IMG/VR virus record: IMGVR_UViG_3300049216_000608
Location: 1-21,007 of that record
DNA: 21,007 nucleotides
Reading direction: 5' to 3' (one strand)
From: a virus
Below the pieces are notes generated by a model that was not told where the DNA came from, did not search any database, and saw only the letters and a program-made list of their open reading frames with translations. Of the stretch, positions 13,452 to 21,007 are shown piece by piece. Numbering within the stretch: position 1 is the stretch's first letter; each line of letters opens with the position of its first letter. The translations under genes and the position numbers were made by a program.

Positions 13452-15014
13452 ATGTCCGTGACCCCTCTTGGCGCGTTGAACACGAACGCGCTGATCGTGC
13501 CGGGGCTTTATGTCCAGGTCGTCCCCCCGCAGACCATCATCAACGGCATCCCGACCGACATCGTGGGCGTGGTGGGCACCGCCGCCTATGGGCCGGTGAA
13601 CACGCCGGTGGTGGTGGGCAGCTATGCCGATTTCAAGCAGTATTTCGGCGATCTTGTCGCGCGCACCAACGACATGGGCACGCAGGTCGCCAAGATGACG
13701 CAGCAGGGGGCGCAGAATTTCCGTTGTGTTCGCGTCACGGATGGGACTGACACGGCGGCGACGGCGACACTGACCCAAGGCGGCTCGATCCAGCTCACGG
13801 CCAGGTACACGGGGTCGTGGTTCGGCAACAACGTCAACGTGGTGTTAAGCGGCGGCACGAGGTCCGCGACACAGAAGGTCTCGGTCGTTGTCGCGGGGTT
13901 CGGGACGGTCGAGGTGTTCGACAATATTCCGCTGGGCGCGATGGCGAATGTCCAGAACGCCATCAACAACGGCATCGGGCTGCAGGGGCCGAGTCAGTGG
14001 CTGGTGGCGAGTGCGGCGAGTGGCAGCCTGGCAGCACCGATCTTCCCTTCGGTCGGACCCTCCGCATTGACTGCCTGGACGAACGGGACGGATGGTGTCG
14101 GTGGGGTGACCGCCGCGACGCTGGTTGGCGTGGACAGCGCGCCGCGGACGGGCATGTACGCGCTGCGCGGTCAGGGCGCCTCGATCATGGTGCTGTCCGA
14201 CATGACCGATGTGACCAAATGGACCACGATCGCGGCGCTGGCGGACGGCGAGGGAATCTATGCGATCCTGGAGACGACCGCCGGTGACACGCCGGGCAAT
14301 GCGGCGACCGAGATGTACCAGGCCGGGCTTGACGATTACGGCGTGAAGATATGCTTCGGTGACTGGCTCGACTGGTACGATGCGGTCAACCAGACGACGC
14401 GGCTGACGGGACCCGCGGCATTTCTGGCGGGGAAGCTCGCGACCCTGGCGCCGCATCAGTCCAGCCTCAACAAGAAGCTCGTCGGCATCGTCGGCTCGCA
14501 GAAATCCGGGATGATTGGCTCGGCGGTGAACGGGCAGTGGTCCGATGCCGACAAGGCCGCGGTCTTTACCTCGCGGATGGACCTGGTGTGCAGCCCCTCG
14601 CCCGGCGGCGCCTATTGGTCCGCGGGGCTGGGGCATAACAGCTCCAGCAACCCCGGCAGCAGCGGGGACAACTATACGCGCATGACCAACTTCCTGGCGT
14701 TCACGTTCAACGCCGCGATGGGGGTTTATGTGGGCCAGGTGATTACGCCCGACTTGTTCAACCAGGTGCACGCGACATTCGCGGAGTTCCTGGGCAACCT
14801 GCGTGATTCGAACATGATCGCGGCGTTCTCGGTGCTGTGCGACACGACCAACAATCCGCAGAGCCGCACGGCGCTGGGTTACCTGCAGGCGGATGTGCAG
14901 GTGCAATACCTCGGCATCAACGAGAAGTTCATCGTCAACCTGCAGGGCGGGACGACGGTGCAGATCGTGAGCCAGGGCACGATGGTCGGCGGCGCGCCGG
15001 CGGCTTCCTTCTGA
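13452..15014 (+). CDS. Tail sheath protein
   Basis: A 520-residue contractile sheath subunit, which makes this a myovirus-type phage. The N-terminus carries the typical strand VPGLYVQVVPP followed by DIVGVVGTAAYGPVNTPVVVGSYADFKQYFG, the opening pattern of phage sheath proteins. The C-terminal part has the conserved domain look of SVLCDTTNNPQ and YLQADVQVQYLGINEKFIVNLQGGTTVQIV. The middle (about 300-420), including LNKKLVGIVGSQKSG, DADKAAVFTSRMDLVCSPSPGG, fits the subtilisin-like sheath core. The ATG at 13452 has GGAG at 13441-13444; a GTG at 13419 is in frame but has no site. The tube gene follows 31 bp later, as is usual. Confidence 0.95.
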   Translation: MSVTPLGALNTNALIVPGLYVQVVPPQTIINGIPTDIVGVVGTAAYGPVNTPVVVGSYADFKQYFGDLVARTNDMGTQVAKMTQQGAQNFRCVRVTDGTDTAATATLTQGGSIQLTARYTGSWFGNNVNVVLSGGTRSATQKVSVVVAGFGTVEVFDNIPLGAMANVQNAINNGIGLQGPSQWLVASAASGSLAAPIFPSVGPSALTAWTNGTDGVGGVTAATLVGVDSAPRTGMYALRGQGASIMVLSDMTDVTKWTTIAALADGEGIYAILETTAGDTPGNAATEMYQAGLDDYGVKICFGDWLDWYDAVNQTTRLTGPAAFLAGKLATLAPHQSSLNKKLVGIVGSQKSGMIGSAVNGQWSDADKAAVFTSRMDLVCSPSPGGAYWSAGLGHNSSSNPGSSGDNYTRMTNFLAFTFNAAMGVYVGQVITPDLFNQVHATFAEFLGNLRDSNMIAAFSVLCDTTNNPQSRTALGYLQADVQVQYLGINEKFIVNLQGGTTVQIVSQGTMVGGAPAASF

Positions 15015-15045
15015 TCTTCATCCGGCACCGTAACGGAGACCTGAC

Positions 15046-15486
15046 ATGCCTGTGAGCAACAACGGCGTGCTGAACATCAGCATCGGCCGCGACGTATCCG
15101 TGGTGCTGACCGTCGCCGGCCAGACCATCGACCTGCAGAACGTGACGGGGTTCGAGGCGTCCCCGCAATACGCCAATTTGAGGGTCGACCGGCTGGACGG
15201 GATGGTGCTGAACGCCGAGCTGCCCAAGGGGTGGACCGGACGGTTTGCCCTGGAGCGGGCGAACGACAATCTCGACGCGTTCTTCGCCCAGGCCGAGGCG
15301 CTGTGGCTGTCCAGCGGAACGTTGCAGAACGGCACCATCACCCAGGCCATCACCGAGGCGGACGGCTCGACCTCACGCTACCAGTTCACCAATTGTGCGC
15401 TGAAGTTCGGGGCACAGAATTGGAAGCCGGAGTCGCCGGTCGCCATGGAGGTCAGTTTCGTCGCGACGCAGCGGGTGGCGCTGTGA
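15046..15486 (+). CDS. Tail tube protein
   Basis: A 146-residue tube subunit, stacked inside the sheath to form the DNA channel. The sequence follows the tube pattern with alternating strands (DVSVVLTVAGQTIDLQNVTGFEASP), a helix (ERANDNLDAFFAQAEALWLSSG) and a closing strand pair (SRYQFTNCALKFGAQNWKPES, VAMEVSFVATQRVAL). Size and place directly after the sheath are standard for this family. CGGAGA lies upstream of the ATG. The stop overlaps the next gene's GTG (GTGA, 15483-15486). It could only be mistaken for another beta-barrel tail protein, and the gene order argues against that. Confidence 0.9.
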   Translation: MPVSNNGVLNISIGRDVSVVLTVAGQTIDLQNVTGFEASPQYANLRVDRLDGMVLNAELPKGWTGRFALERANDNLDAFFAQAEALWLSSGTLQNGTITQAITEADGSTSRYQFTNCALKFGAQNWKPESPVAMEVSFVATQRVAL

Positions 15487-15845
15487 CGCAGACCCATGTG
15501 ACGGATGCGCGGGGGCGACGGATCCTCTTCGCCGAGCTCGATGTGCTCGACCAGGCGAGGCTTGCGCTGGTCGTGGGGCGCGGCGGGCACCCGGAGGACA
15601 CGCAGAACGCGCTGTTCATGCAGATGGCGACGGTGGCCTACGCCGTGACCGAGATCGACGGCGTGCCGATGTCCAGGCCCGCCACCCACGCGCAGGTCAT
15701 GGCGGCGATCGGCACGCTGGGCGATGACGGCTTTGCCGCGGTGATGCCCGCGATGCGCGCCGAGATGGATTCGCATGAGGAGGCAGCGCGCCTTGCGGCG
15801 GAACGGAACGTCGCAAAAAACTCGCGAGCCACCCCGATTTTGTAA
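15483..15845 (+). CDS. Tail assembly chaperone, short form
   Basis: A 120-residue protein (GTG start overlapping the tube stop) in the place of the tail assembly chaperone, which coats the tape measure during tail assembly. It is helical: DVLDQARLALVVGRGGHPED and FMQMATVAYAVTEIDGVPM, then ATHAQVMAAIGTLGDDGFAAVMPAMRAEMDSHEE. It ends at TAA 15843-15845 soon after a slippery sequence (15815-15821). As in lambda G and GT, most ribosomes should finish here and a minority should shift to the -1 frame and make the longer form. The reading frame after the slip has higher coding quality than the zero frame tail (TPIL), which fits. Confidence 0.8.
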   Translation: MTQTHVTDARGRRILFAELDVLDQARLALVVGRGGHPEDTQNALFMQMATVAYAVTEIDGVPMSRPATHAQVMAAIGTLGDDGFAAVMPAMRAEMDSHEEAARLAAERNVAKNSRATPIL

Positions 15846-15875
15846 CTGCCTGCTGGCTGGTGCGAAACGGGGTGG
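15815..15875 (+). promoter_or_regulatory. -1 programmed frameshift signal
   Basis: The heptamer A AAA AAC (15815-15821) is in the correct phase for simultaneous -1 slippage from the zero frame. A perfect 8-bp stem, CCACCCCG (15829-15836) with CGGGGTGG (15868-15875), starts after a 7-nt spacer, the usual distance for a stimulatory structure. Its loop of about 31 nt contains a smaller GCC-TGCT-GGC hairpin. The zero frame stops at 15845; the -1 frame is open to 15991. Confidence 0.8.
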
Positions 15876-15991
15876 AGAGCGAGCGCGCCTTCGCGATGGA
15901 GCCGGCGTTGCGGCTGGCGATGGCGGTGGCGTTCGGGATGTTCGAGGGGCTCGAGTTCGACTGGACCGAGATGGGCTGGAAGAATCGCTGA
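15821..15991 (+). CDS. Tail assembly chaperone, frameshifted C-terminal extension
   Basis: The -1 frame continuation, 56 codons from CTC at 15821 to TGA at 15989-15991. Joined to the first 113 codons of the short form it gives a protein of about 169 residues. The peptide LASHPDFVTACWLVRNGVES and then MEPALRLAMAVAFGMFEGLE, DWTEMGWKNR, is helical and has the Trp/Phe-rich look of chaperone C-terminal domains. The TGA overlaps the ATG of the next mini-ORF (TGATG), the junction type used elsewhere in this operon. Independent translation from ATG 15896 cannot be excluded, but it has no ribosome site that I can see. Confidence 0.75.
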   Translation, partial: LASHPDFVTACWLVRNGVESERAFAMEPALRLAMAVAFGMFEGLEFDWTEMGWKNR

Positions 15992-16047
15992 TGCGCAGCG
16001 AGGTTTCCCTCGAAGGGACAATCGCGGGACGAGGAGATGGCGCGTGA
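15991..16047 (+). CDS. 18-residue relay ORF between chaperone and tape-measure position
   Basis: A mini-ORF (MRSEVSLEGTIAGRGDGA) whose ATG shares a base with the stop of the frameshifted product and whose TGA overlaps the GTG of the next gene (16044-16047). No function is seen in the peptide. It may keep ribosomes moving from the chaperone to the next gene, or it may be chance, since the next gene has its own good ribosome site. Confidence 0.3.
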   Translation: MRSEVSLEGTIAGRGDGA

Positions 16048-17129
16048 TCGACGTGCTCGGGATCGGCGGCTCGACCGGGATGATGAACGCGATGGCACCG
16101 GCAACTGGGGCGGTTCGGCGGGATCTGCTTGGAGCTGGGCGTGTGCCGGACCCGGTTACATCCCGCCTTTGGGCGATGCGCCTGGCGGGCGCGAAGAAGG
16201 GTGCTGGCCAGGTTGCGCCGCGCTGGCTTGGGGGGGCGTTCAGGGCACGGAAGGCGACGGGCGAGGGCACCGTGGCGGCACGGGCTCCGGCGGCATCGCG
16301 CGGCCTTTCCGAGGCGATGGGGCGGGTTGGCGGGCGTGAGCGGCGCAGGCCGGCGGGCGAGGCGGCGCGCCCGTTTGTGACGCCGCTGTTTCCGTTGTTT
16401 ATCCGTAACAACATGGTGGGTGTGACCATGAGCCGACCCGGTGGCCGGCAGGCAACGGCGGGAACAGCCGTGGCCAGCATGCGCGCGCGCCTGGATGCGC
16501 CCCTGGCCCGGCTCGCACCCCTGGTGGGACGGGAGGCGCGGATTTCGGCGCCGGGATCGGCTGCGTTTGGGCGCGAGGCAGGTCGGGCTCGGATGGTGGC
16601 GACGCGGACCGCGGCCGGGGACTGGCCGGCGCGCGGCCCCCTGCCCCTGGGCGCGCGTGTGTCCGCGATACGAACGGACAACGGGGAGCGCGTGGCGGCG
16701 TCCGGCGCGGACCTGCTGGGAAGCGTGGGCACGGCGGCGCGGAACCTGGCGCGGCTTCGCACGGTGGGGCCCGCTTTCGATGGCGACGGATGGCCGCGAT
16801 CCGCGGGCATGGCAGGTGGGTTGCGGTTCTTCGGCGAGCGGGGACCGGGCGGCGTGCCGCCGGGCTCGACGCGGTGGCACCGGGACGGAGCGCGCGATGA
16901 TGGGCTGGGGATTGGTCGCTGGCCCGTCGCCGAGCGCGCGGTGCCCGACGCTCCCGCTGGCGATGCACGGGAGCCACGACACGTGATTGTGATGAATGCG
17001 CACGATATCGGAAACGCAACGGGTGTGGCGGTGCATCGGGGTCTGCGCGTGACGGCCGCCGTGACGCCCAGCCTGCCCTCGGCCGCCTCCCTGCCCTGGG
17101 CGCCCGGGCCGATGCCGGCGCTGTCCTGA
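16044..17129 (+). CDS. Basic Ala/Gly/Arg-rich protein in the tape-measure position
   Basis: A 361-residue protein where a tape measure is expected, between chaperone and the GpU/X/D tail genes. Tape measures set tail length and are usually long helical proteins. This one is short, rich in Ala, Gly and Arg, with few long hydrophobic helices; only FVTPLFPLFIRNNMVGV (about 112-128) is clearly non-polar. GTG 16044 has GAGGAG at 16031-16036, 7 nt upstream, and third codon positions are strongly G/C, so the frame is real. The C-terminus (RHVIVMNAHDIGNATGVAVHRG) has an HDIG-like run and a strand pattern found at the end of some tape measures. If it is the tape measure, at about 1.5 A per residue the tail would be near 54 nm. 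Alternatively the true tape measure lies elsewhere. Confidence 0.55.
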   Translation: MIDVLGIGGSTGMMNAMAPATGAVRRDLLGAGRVPDPVTSRLWAMRLAGAKKGAGQVAPRWLGGAFRARKATGEGTVAARAPAASRGLSEAMGRVGGRERRRPAGEAARPFVTPLFPLFIRNNMVGVTMSRPGGRQATAGTAVASMRARLDAPLARLAPLVGREARISAPGSAAFGREAGRARMVATRTAAGDWPARGPLPLGARVSAIRTDNGERVAASGADLLGSVGTAARNLARLRTVGPAFDGDGWPRSAGMAGGLRFFGERGPGGVPPGSTRWHRDGARDDGLGIGRWPVAERAVPDAPAGDAREPRHVIVMNAHDIGNATGVAVHRGLRVTAAVTPSLPSAASLPWAPGPMPALS

Positions 17130-17142
17130 ACCCGGTGACGCA

Positions 17143-17955
17143 ATGAGCGATGTTCTTGCCACGTTGAGTGACGCGGAATCCGCTGCCTCGGGGCTCGCGA
17201 CGCTCGCCTTCGGGGCCTCCGGCCCCGTGGTGCTGGGGAGTTTTGCCTTCCAGGATTTCGAAGTGCCGGAGGTGATTCGGGTACCGGTGCGCCAGGCGAT
17301 TACCGTGCACCGGCTGATCGGCGGCGAGCGGGTGTTTGACGCGATGGGGCCGGATTACGGCGACGTCGCGTGGTCCGGCATGATGCTTGGCACGGATGCG
17401 GAAAGCCGGGCGCAGATGCTCAAGGCGCTGGTGGATGGGGGAGAGGCGGTGGCGCTGACCTGGGGAACGTGGTCCTTCACAGTGCTGCCGTATCGGCTTT
17501 CGTTACGGGAAGCATACCAACGGATCTCTTATACCGTTCGATGTGCGGTGATCCGCGATGACAGTGCCGCGCCTGACGAGCTCGTGATCGATCTCGGCGC
17601 CAGCCTTCTCGCCGACATGGCGGCGGCTGGCGGCGCGGGTGGAACGGCGCTCGGGGGGACGCTGGCGATCGCGCAGGGCGCGCTGCAGGAGCTGGCACCG
17701 ATCCTGCCGGGGACGGCCGGCGTTGGCGCGGCGCTTGCGGCGGTTCTGGCCGCCCAGATGGTGGTTTGCGGGGCGCAGGATGCTTCTTCCTCCGCGATCG
17801 TTTCGGTAGGCGATCGAGCAGCGGGGCTTTCCACGCCGGTGGCCAGTTTGACGGACCTTTCGGCCGTTGCGGGCCAGACCGGCACGCTCGCACAGGCCAG
17901 CGCCGCCAGCACCTATCTCGGGCGGATGGCGGCGAACCTAAACGCTAATTTTTGA
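17143..17955 (+). CDS. GpU-like tail protein
   Basis: A 270-residue tail protein in the slot after the tape measure and before GpX and GpD, which is where P2-like phages have GpU or DNA-circularisation-type proteins. The first 130 residues follow that pattern: VVLGSFAFQDFEVPEVIRVP, HRLIGGERVFDAMGPDYGDV, W-SGMMLG, MLKALVDGGEAVALTWGTWS and YTVRCAVIRDD. The C-terminal half is Ala/Gly-rich and hydrophobic (ADMAAAGGAGGTALGGTLAIAQGAL) and predicted helical, unlike the short GpU of P2. It may help connect tube to baseplate. The family link is by order and pattern. The ATG is preceded by GGTGA. Confidence 0.7.
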   Translation: MSDVLATLSDAESAASGLATLAFGASGPVVLGSFAFQDFEVPEVIRVPVRQAITVHRLIGGERVFDAMGPDYGDVAWSGMMLGTDAESRAQMLKALVDGGEAVALTWGTWSFTVLPYRLSLREAYQRISYTVRCAVIRDDSAAPDELVIDLGASLLADMAAAGGAGGTALGGTLAIAQGALQELAPILPGTAGVGAALAAVLAAQMVVCGAQDASSSAIVSVGDRAAGLSTPVASLTDLSAVAGQTGTLAQASAASTYLGRMAANLNANF

Positions 17956-17963
17956 GGTGAGGC

Positions 17964-18164
17964 ATGGCGAGGAAATTACCGCGGCAGGTGATCGAGTCGG
18001 GGGTCAACCTCTTCGCGCTGGCGGCCCAGCTCTATGGCGACGCGACCCTGGCGAACATCATCGCGCGTGCGAACGGCCTCAGTGATCCGCTTCCGCAGGG
18101 CGTGGTGAGCTTGACCATTCCGGCACCGAACGCGACGCAGGTTGGTGGGATGCCGGTGGCGTGA
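17964..18164 (+). CDS. X: GpX-like tail protein with LysM-type core
   Basis: A 66-residue LysM-like protein. NLFALAAQLYGDATLANIIARANGLSD is the typical core: a helix, a short loop, a second helix with the I-I-A-x-A-N-G-L motif, followed by LPQGVVSLTIPA. P2 GpX has this size and position and helps form the baseplate hub. The ATG has GAGGTGAGG just upstream. Its TGA overlaps the GTG of the next gene (GTGA). Confidence 0.85.
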   Translation: MARKLPRQVIESGVNLFALAAQLYGDATLANIIARANGLSDPLPQGVVSLTIPAPNATQVGGMPVA

Positions 18165-19249
18165 GCGGGACGGTCTGCGCGCCGTTGGTTCGGGTGCTCG
18201 CGGATGGCGTGGCTTTGCCGACGCCGATCTCGGCGGTGGTCGCGAGCAACGGGTATTTTCACGCGAGCGAGTTTTCGTTGGAGTTCGCGGGGTCGTCGGG
18301 GGTGGGGGCGTGGTGGGATGTCTCGCCGCCGTGGGTGCTGGATGTCGCGGTTTCGACGGATGGGGCGAGTTTTGTGACGTTGATCTCCGGCGAGGTCGAT
18401 CAGGTCGATTACGATTTCGCAACGGGGGCGCTGTCGGTTTCGGGGCGGGATTTTGTGGCCGCGATGATCGAGGCGAAGACGCAGGAGACCTTCGCGAACC
18501 AGACCTCATCGGAGGTGGTGCGGACCATCGCGGCGCGGCACAACCTGACGGCTTCCGTGGTGGCGACGACGACGCTGGTGGGGACGTTCTACCAGTCCGA
18601 TCATACGCGGCAGACCCATGGGCAGTTCGCGCGGGCGCAGACCGAATGGGATGTGCTGACCTACCTCGCGCAGCACGAGGGGTTCGATCTCTGGGTGCAA
18701 GGACGCACGATCTATTTCCAGCCCCAGGCGACGCAGGGCGCGCCGGACTTCACCGTGGCGGTGACGACGGGGGCCAATGGGGTGCGCGTCGCCAATGTGG
18801 AGCATCTGCGGGGGTCGCGGGCGCTGACGCTGGCGAAGGATATCCAGGTGGAGGTTCATTCCTGGAACTCGCGGCAGCAGCGCGGGTTCGTGAAAAGTGC
18901 CCGATCCGTGGGGGCGAAGGTCGCGGCGATCCAGCCGGCTTCGAATCAGGTGGGGACGACGACGCAGCGTTATGTGTTTGTCCGGCCGAACCTCACCGAG
19001 GACCAGGCGTTGCAGCTCGCACAGACGATGCTGGAGCAGTTGGGCCGGCATGAGCGCACCTTGGAGGTCGAGATGCCGGGGGAGCTGGTGCTGTCGCCAC
19101 GGTCGCAGATCGCGGTGACGGGGACGGGGACGAGTTTCGATCAGTCCTATTGGGTCGATAGCATCCACCGGCAGGTCTCGATGGGCGGGTTTCGGCAGTC
19201 GGTGCGGTTGAAGAACCATTCGCCGCTGTCGCAGGTGGTGCTGTCGTGA
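18161..19249 (+). CDS. D: GpD-like baseplate hub / late control D family protein
   Basis: A 362-residue baseplate hub that resembles P2 GpD and T4 gp27, the platform on which the spike sits. The N-terminal ADGVALPTPISAVVASNGYFHASEFSLEFA and GEVDQVDYDFATGALSVSGRDFVAAMIEAKTQETFANQTSSEVV are the usual beta-layered opening and the SGRDF/L...E-x-F turn of this family. Later, TEWDVLTYLAQHEGFDLWVQGRTIYFQP is the conserved second-domain motif. GTG start overlapping the previous stop (GTGA) and stop overlapping the next gene (GTGA) show close coupling. Length matches the family. Despite the family name, it is a structural protein. Confidence 0.9.
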   Translation: MSGTVCAPLVRVLADGVALPTPISAVVASNGYFHASEFSLEFAGSSGVGAWWDVSPPWVLDVAVSTDGASFVTLISGEVDQVDYDFATGALSVSGRDFVAAMIEAKTQETFANQTSSEVVRTIAARHNLTASVVATTTLVGTFYQSDHTRQTHGQFARAQTEWDVLTYLAQHEGFDLWVQGRTIYFQPQATQGAPDFTVAVTTGANGVRVANVEHLRGSRALTLAKDIQVEVHSWNSRQQRGFVKSARSVGAKVAAIQPASNQVGTTTQRYVFVRPNLTEDQALQLAQTMLEQLGRHERTLEVEMPGELVLSPRSQIAVTGTGTSFDQSYWVDSIHRQVSMGGFRQSVRLKNHSPLSQVVLS

Positions 19250-19905
19250 CGGGGTTGCGCGAGGCGGTGCGCTACCATGCCGCGGCGCTGGATGCGACAC
19301 GACCGCAGCCGCGTTTCGCGGTGGTCGAGAGTGTCGATGCGGCACGGCATCTCGCGAAGGTGACGATCCAACCCGAGGGCGTCCTGACGGGGTGGCTGCC
19401 GATCCTGGGGATGGGCGGTGGTGGTGCCTGGGGGTTGATCTGCCCGCCGGCGGTGGGGGCGCAGGTGGTGGTGGTGCCGCTCGACGGCGATCACGAGAAT
19501 TGGGCCGTCCTGGGGGCGGCGTGGAGCACGGCCAACGTGCCGCCGGACCCGAGCGCGACGCCCGGTGGGGCGGCGGCTGCGGTGCAGGCCGGGGAGATGG
19601 CGCTGGTGTCCAAGGCAGGCGCCTATGTCAGGCTCAATGCCGATGGGAGCGCCGTCGTGCTGTCGCCGGGGAACGTGACGGTGAGCGCCGGCGGCAATGC
19701 CACGATCGAGGCGACGGGGACGATTGCGCTGTCGGCGCCGAGTGTCGTGGGCGGCAACGGATCGCTGTTGCAGGAACTCTGCACCGCCGAGGCGTATACT
19801 TACCTTATCAATCACGTCCACACCGATCCGCAGGGCGGGCTGACCGGGGCGCCGTATCAGGCGCCGCCGGCGAACCCGCTGACCACGAATTTCAAGGCGT
19901 CGTGA
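19246..19905 (+). CDS. V: Baseplate spike GpV/gp45-like
   Basis: A 219-residue central spike that punctures the host membrane. The first 90 residues make an OB-fold (FAVVESVDAARHLAKVTIQPEG, LTGWLPILGMGGGG, W-GLICPPAVGAQVVVVPLDGD). The next region (VSKAGAYVRLNADGSAVVLSP, VTVSAGGNATIEATGTIALS) is a short triple-helical beta-prism pattern. Residues 190-192 give an H-x-H motif in INHVHTDPQGG, the residues used by P2-type spikes to bind iron at the tip. GTG start overlaps the hub stop. Confidence 0.9.
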   Translation: MTGLREAVRYHAAALDATRPQPRFAVVESVDAARHLAKVTIQPEGVLTGWLPILGMGGGGAWGLICPPAVGAQVVVVPLDGDHENWAVLGAAWSTANVPPDPSATPGGAAAAVQAGEMALVSKAGAYVRLNADGSAVVLSPGNVTVSAGGNATIEATGTIALSAPSVVGGNGSLLQELCTAEAYTYLINHVHTDPQGGLTGAPYQAPPANPLTTNFKAS

Positions 19906-19906
19906 C

Positions 19907-20278
19907 ATGGCCGACATCGCGCATCAGTTCGGGGGCGACATCATGCTGGCGCCGAACGGGGATGTGGCGCTGGCGAGTGCCACGGTGCTGACGCAGCAGC
20001 GCGTCTTGCGGCGGCTGCTGACCAACCCCGGGGATTATATCTGGGACGTGAACTACGGCGCCGGGCTCGGCAACATGGTGGGGCAGACCGTGGATGCCGG
20101 GCGGATCACCGCGATCATCCGGGCGCAGATGTTCCAGGAGGCGACCGTGGCGCGGAACCCGCTGCCGACGGTGAGCGTTTCGGCGGGGACGAACGGGCTG
20201 GTGCAGGCGGCGATTGCGTATGTCGATACGACGGACGGGACGGCGCAGAACCTTGTGGCCGCGCCGGCGGGGAGTTAG
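19907..20278 (+). CDS. W: GpW/gp25-like baseplate wedge protein
   Basis: A 123-residue gp25-like protein that links the hub and wedge and starts sheath polymerisation. VLTQQRVLRRLLTNPGDYIWDVNYGAGLGNMVGQ has the conserved T-x-x-G-Y/D...Y-G-x-G-L pattern of this family, followed by the helix RITAIIRAQMFQEATVA and a final beta part. The start ATG lies one base after the previous stop. It is followed within 4 bases by GpJ, as in P2-like phages. Confidence 0.9.
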   Translation: MADIAHQFGGDIMLAPNGDVALASATVLTQQRVLRRLLTNPGDYIWDVNYGAGLGNMVGQTVDAGRITAIIRAQMFQEATVARNPLPTVSVSAGTNGLVQAAIAYVDTTDGTAQNLVAAPAGS

Positions 20279-20281
20279 GCG

Positions 20282-21007
20282 ATGCAACTGAGTTTTCTCC
20301 CGCAAGCGCAGATCGTCCAGGGCGAGGTCGCCGCGGCGCAGGCCGTGGCGCCGCAACTGACGCAGGTGTCGTCCGGGAGCGTGGCCTATGCGCTGTTCCA
20401 GGGCTTCGCTTCGGTGTGCCTGTGGCTGCAATGGCTGATTGCCCAGGTGCTTTCGATGACGCGGTTGGCGACATCGCAGGGCGCGGATGTGGATTCCTTC
20501 GTCGGGGATTTCGGGCTGGCGCGGTTGCCGGCGACGAGTGCGACGGGCAGCGTGACGTTCTCGCGCTATTCGACCTCCGGCACGGCGCTGGTGGTGCCTG
20601 GCGCGCAGGTCAAGACCGCCGATGGTTCGCAGCCCTTCGTGGTGACGACGGACACGACGAACGCGGCGTGGAACGCGACGCTGGGTGGCTACGTCGTGGC
20701 GAATGGTGTCGGCAGCGTCACGGTGCCGGTGCAGGCCGCGAACGCGGGGACGCAGGGGAACGTGCAGGCCGCGACGATCACGCTGATTGCCTCGGCGATA
20801 CCGGGGATCGACACCGTGACGAACGCGAGCGCCTTCACCAACGCGCTGAACGCCGAGACCGATGCGGCGCTGCGGGCGCGGTTTGCCGCGTATATCCAGG
20901 CGTTGTCGAAGTCCACGCTGGCGGCGATTGGTTACGCGGTCGAAAGCGTCGAGCAGGGTTTGAGCTACGTGATCCAGGAGGGCGCGCCGGGGACGGCCGC
21001 GGTGACG
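20282..21007 (+). CDS. J: Baseplate J-like protein, truncated by the window end
   Basis: The first 242 codons of a baseplate wedge protein of the Baseplate_J/gp47 family. No stop is reached before base 21007. VDSFVGDFGLARLPATSATG, then GSVTFSRYSTSGTALVVPGAQVKTADG, are the usual opening of the domain. AVQAANAGTQGNVQAATIT-like strands and the conserved ETDAALRARFAAYIQALSKST helix follow, including the E-T/S-D-x-x-L-R signature. GGGGAG lies upstream of the ATG. The complete protein is usually about 300-400 residues. Confidence 0.9.
   Translation, partial: MQLSFLPQAQIVQGEVAAAQAVAPQLTQVSSGSVAYALFQGFASVCLWLQWLIAQVLSMTRLATSQGADVDSFVGDFGLARLPATSATGSVTFSRYSTSGTALVVPGAQVKTADGSQPFVVTTDTTNAAWNATLGGYVVANGVGSVTVPVQAANAGTQGNVQAATITLIASAIPGIDTVTNASAFTNALNAETDAALRARFAAYIQALSKSTLAAIGYAVESVEQGLSYVIQEGAPGTAAVT

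Noticed and set aside
15378-17162. Long minus-strand frames opposite the chaperone and tape-measure candidates
   Set aside because: Pro/Arg/His-rich with no domain; third-position G/C bias favours the plus-strand frame at 16044.
1-21007. CRISPR arrays, tRNA or rRNA genes, IS elements, integrase or reverse transcriptase (diversity-generating element)
   Set aside because: I looked on both strands and saw none; the tailspike is not followed by the repeats expected of a diversity-generating element.

Overview
The window is a GC-rich stretch of a contractile-tailed (myovirus-type) temperate phage, most likely a prophage. Codon third positions are strongly G/C, and a GcrA-like protein plus a DUF6456-like protein point to an alphaproteobacterial host. 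Acetobacteraceae is my best guess, but it is an inference and not proven by anything here. No tRNA, rRNA, CRISPR array, integrase, lysis gene or insertion sequence is visible. The window cuts off inside the baseplate J gene.

Region 1 (1-1605) is control. A leftward Xre/cI-type repressor without a protease domain faces a rightward gene for a GcrA-like helix-turn-helix protein, across a 75-bp gap with a palindromic operator candidate and a TTGACA promoter whose start site falls on the ATG. A 16-codon leader ORF then overlaps the start of a DUF6456-like gene, and a clear intrinsic terminator (1563-1605) ends the unit.

Region 2 (1606-2031) has no convincing gene but is full of signals: three 12-bp tandem repeats, two copies 194 bp apart of a 67-bp promoter cassette (TTTACA/TATCTG and TTGACA/TATGTC, both with 17-bp spacers), and a strong intrinsic terminator ending about 10 bp before the small terminase start. 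This promoter, short transcript, terminator, terminase order resembles the lambda pR'-tR' late switch. It is the most interesting part of the window.

Region 3 (2032-9719) is packaging and head: small and large terminase, a 78-residue protein, SPP1-type portal, scaffold, major capsid protein with an inserted beta-rich segment, then four connector, closure or tail-terminator genes. No head protease or MuF-type protein is present.

Region 4 (9716-21007) is tail. A 1167-residue tailspike with two pectate-lyase-like beta-helix starts lies, unusually, between the tail terminator and the sheath. It is followed by a 56-residue protein, sheath, tube, a tail assembly chaperone with a textbook -1 frameshift signal (A AAA AAC plus an 8-bp stem 7 nt downstream), a short basic protein in the tape-measure position, then GpU-like, GpX, GpD, GpV, GpW and GpJ baseplate genes. 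Many of these genes overlap by ATGA, GTGA or TGATG junctions, so the structural genes from 2032 on are probably one late operon.
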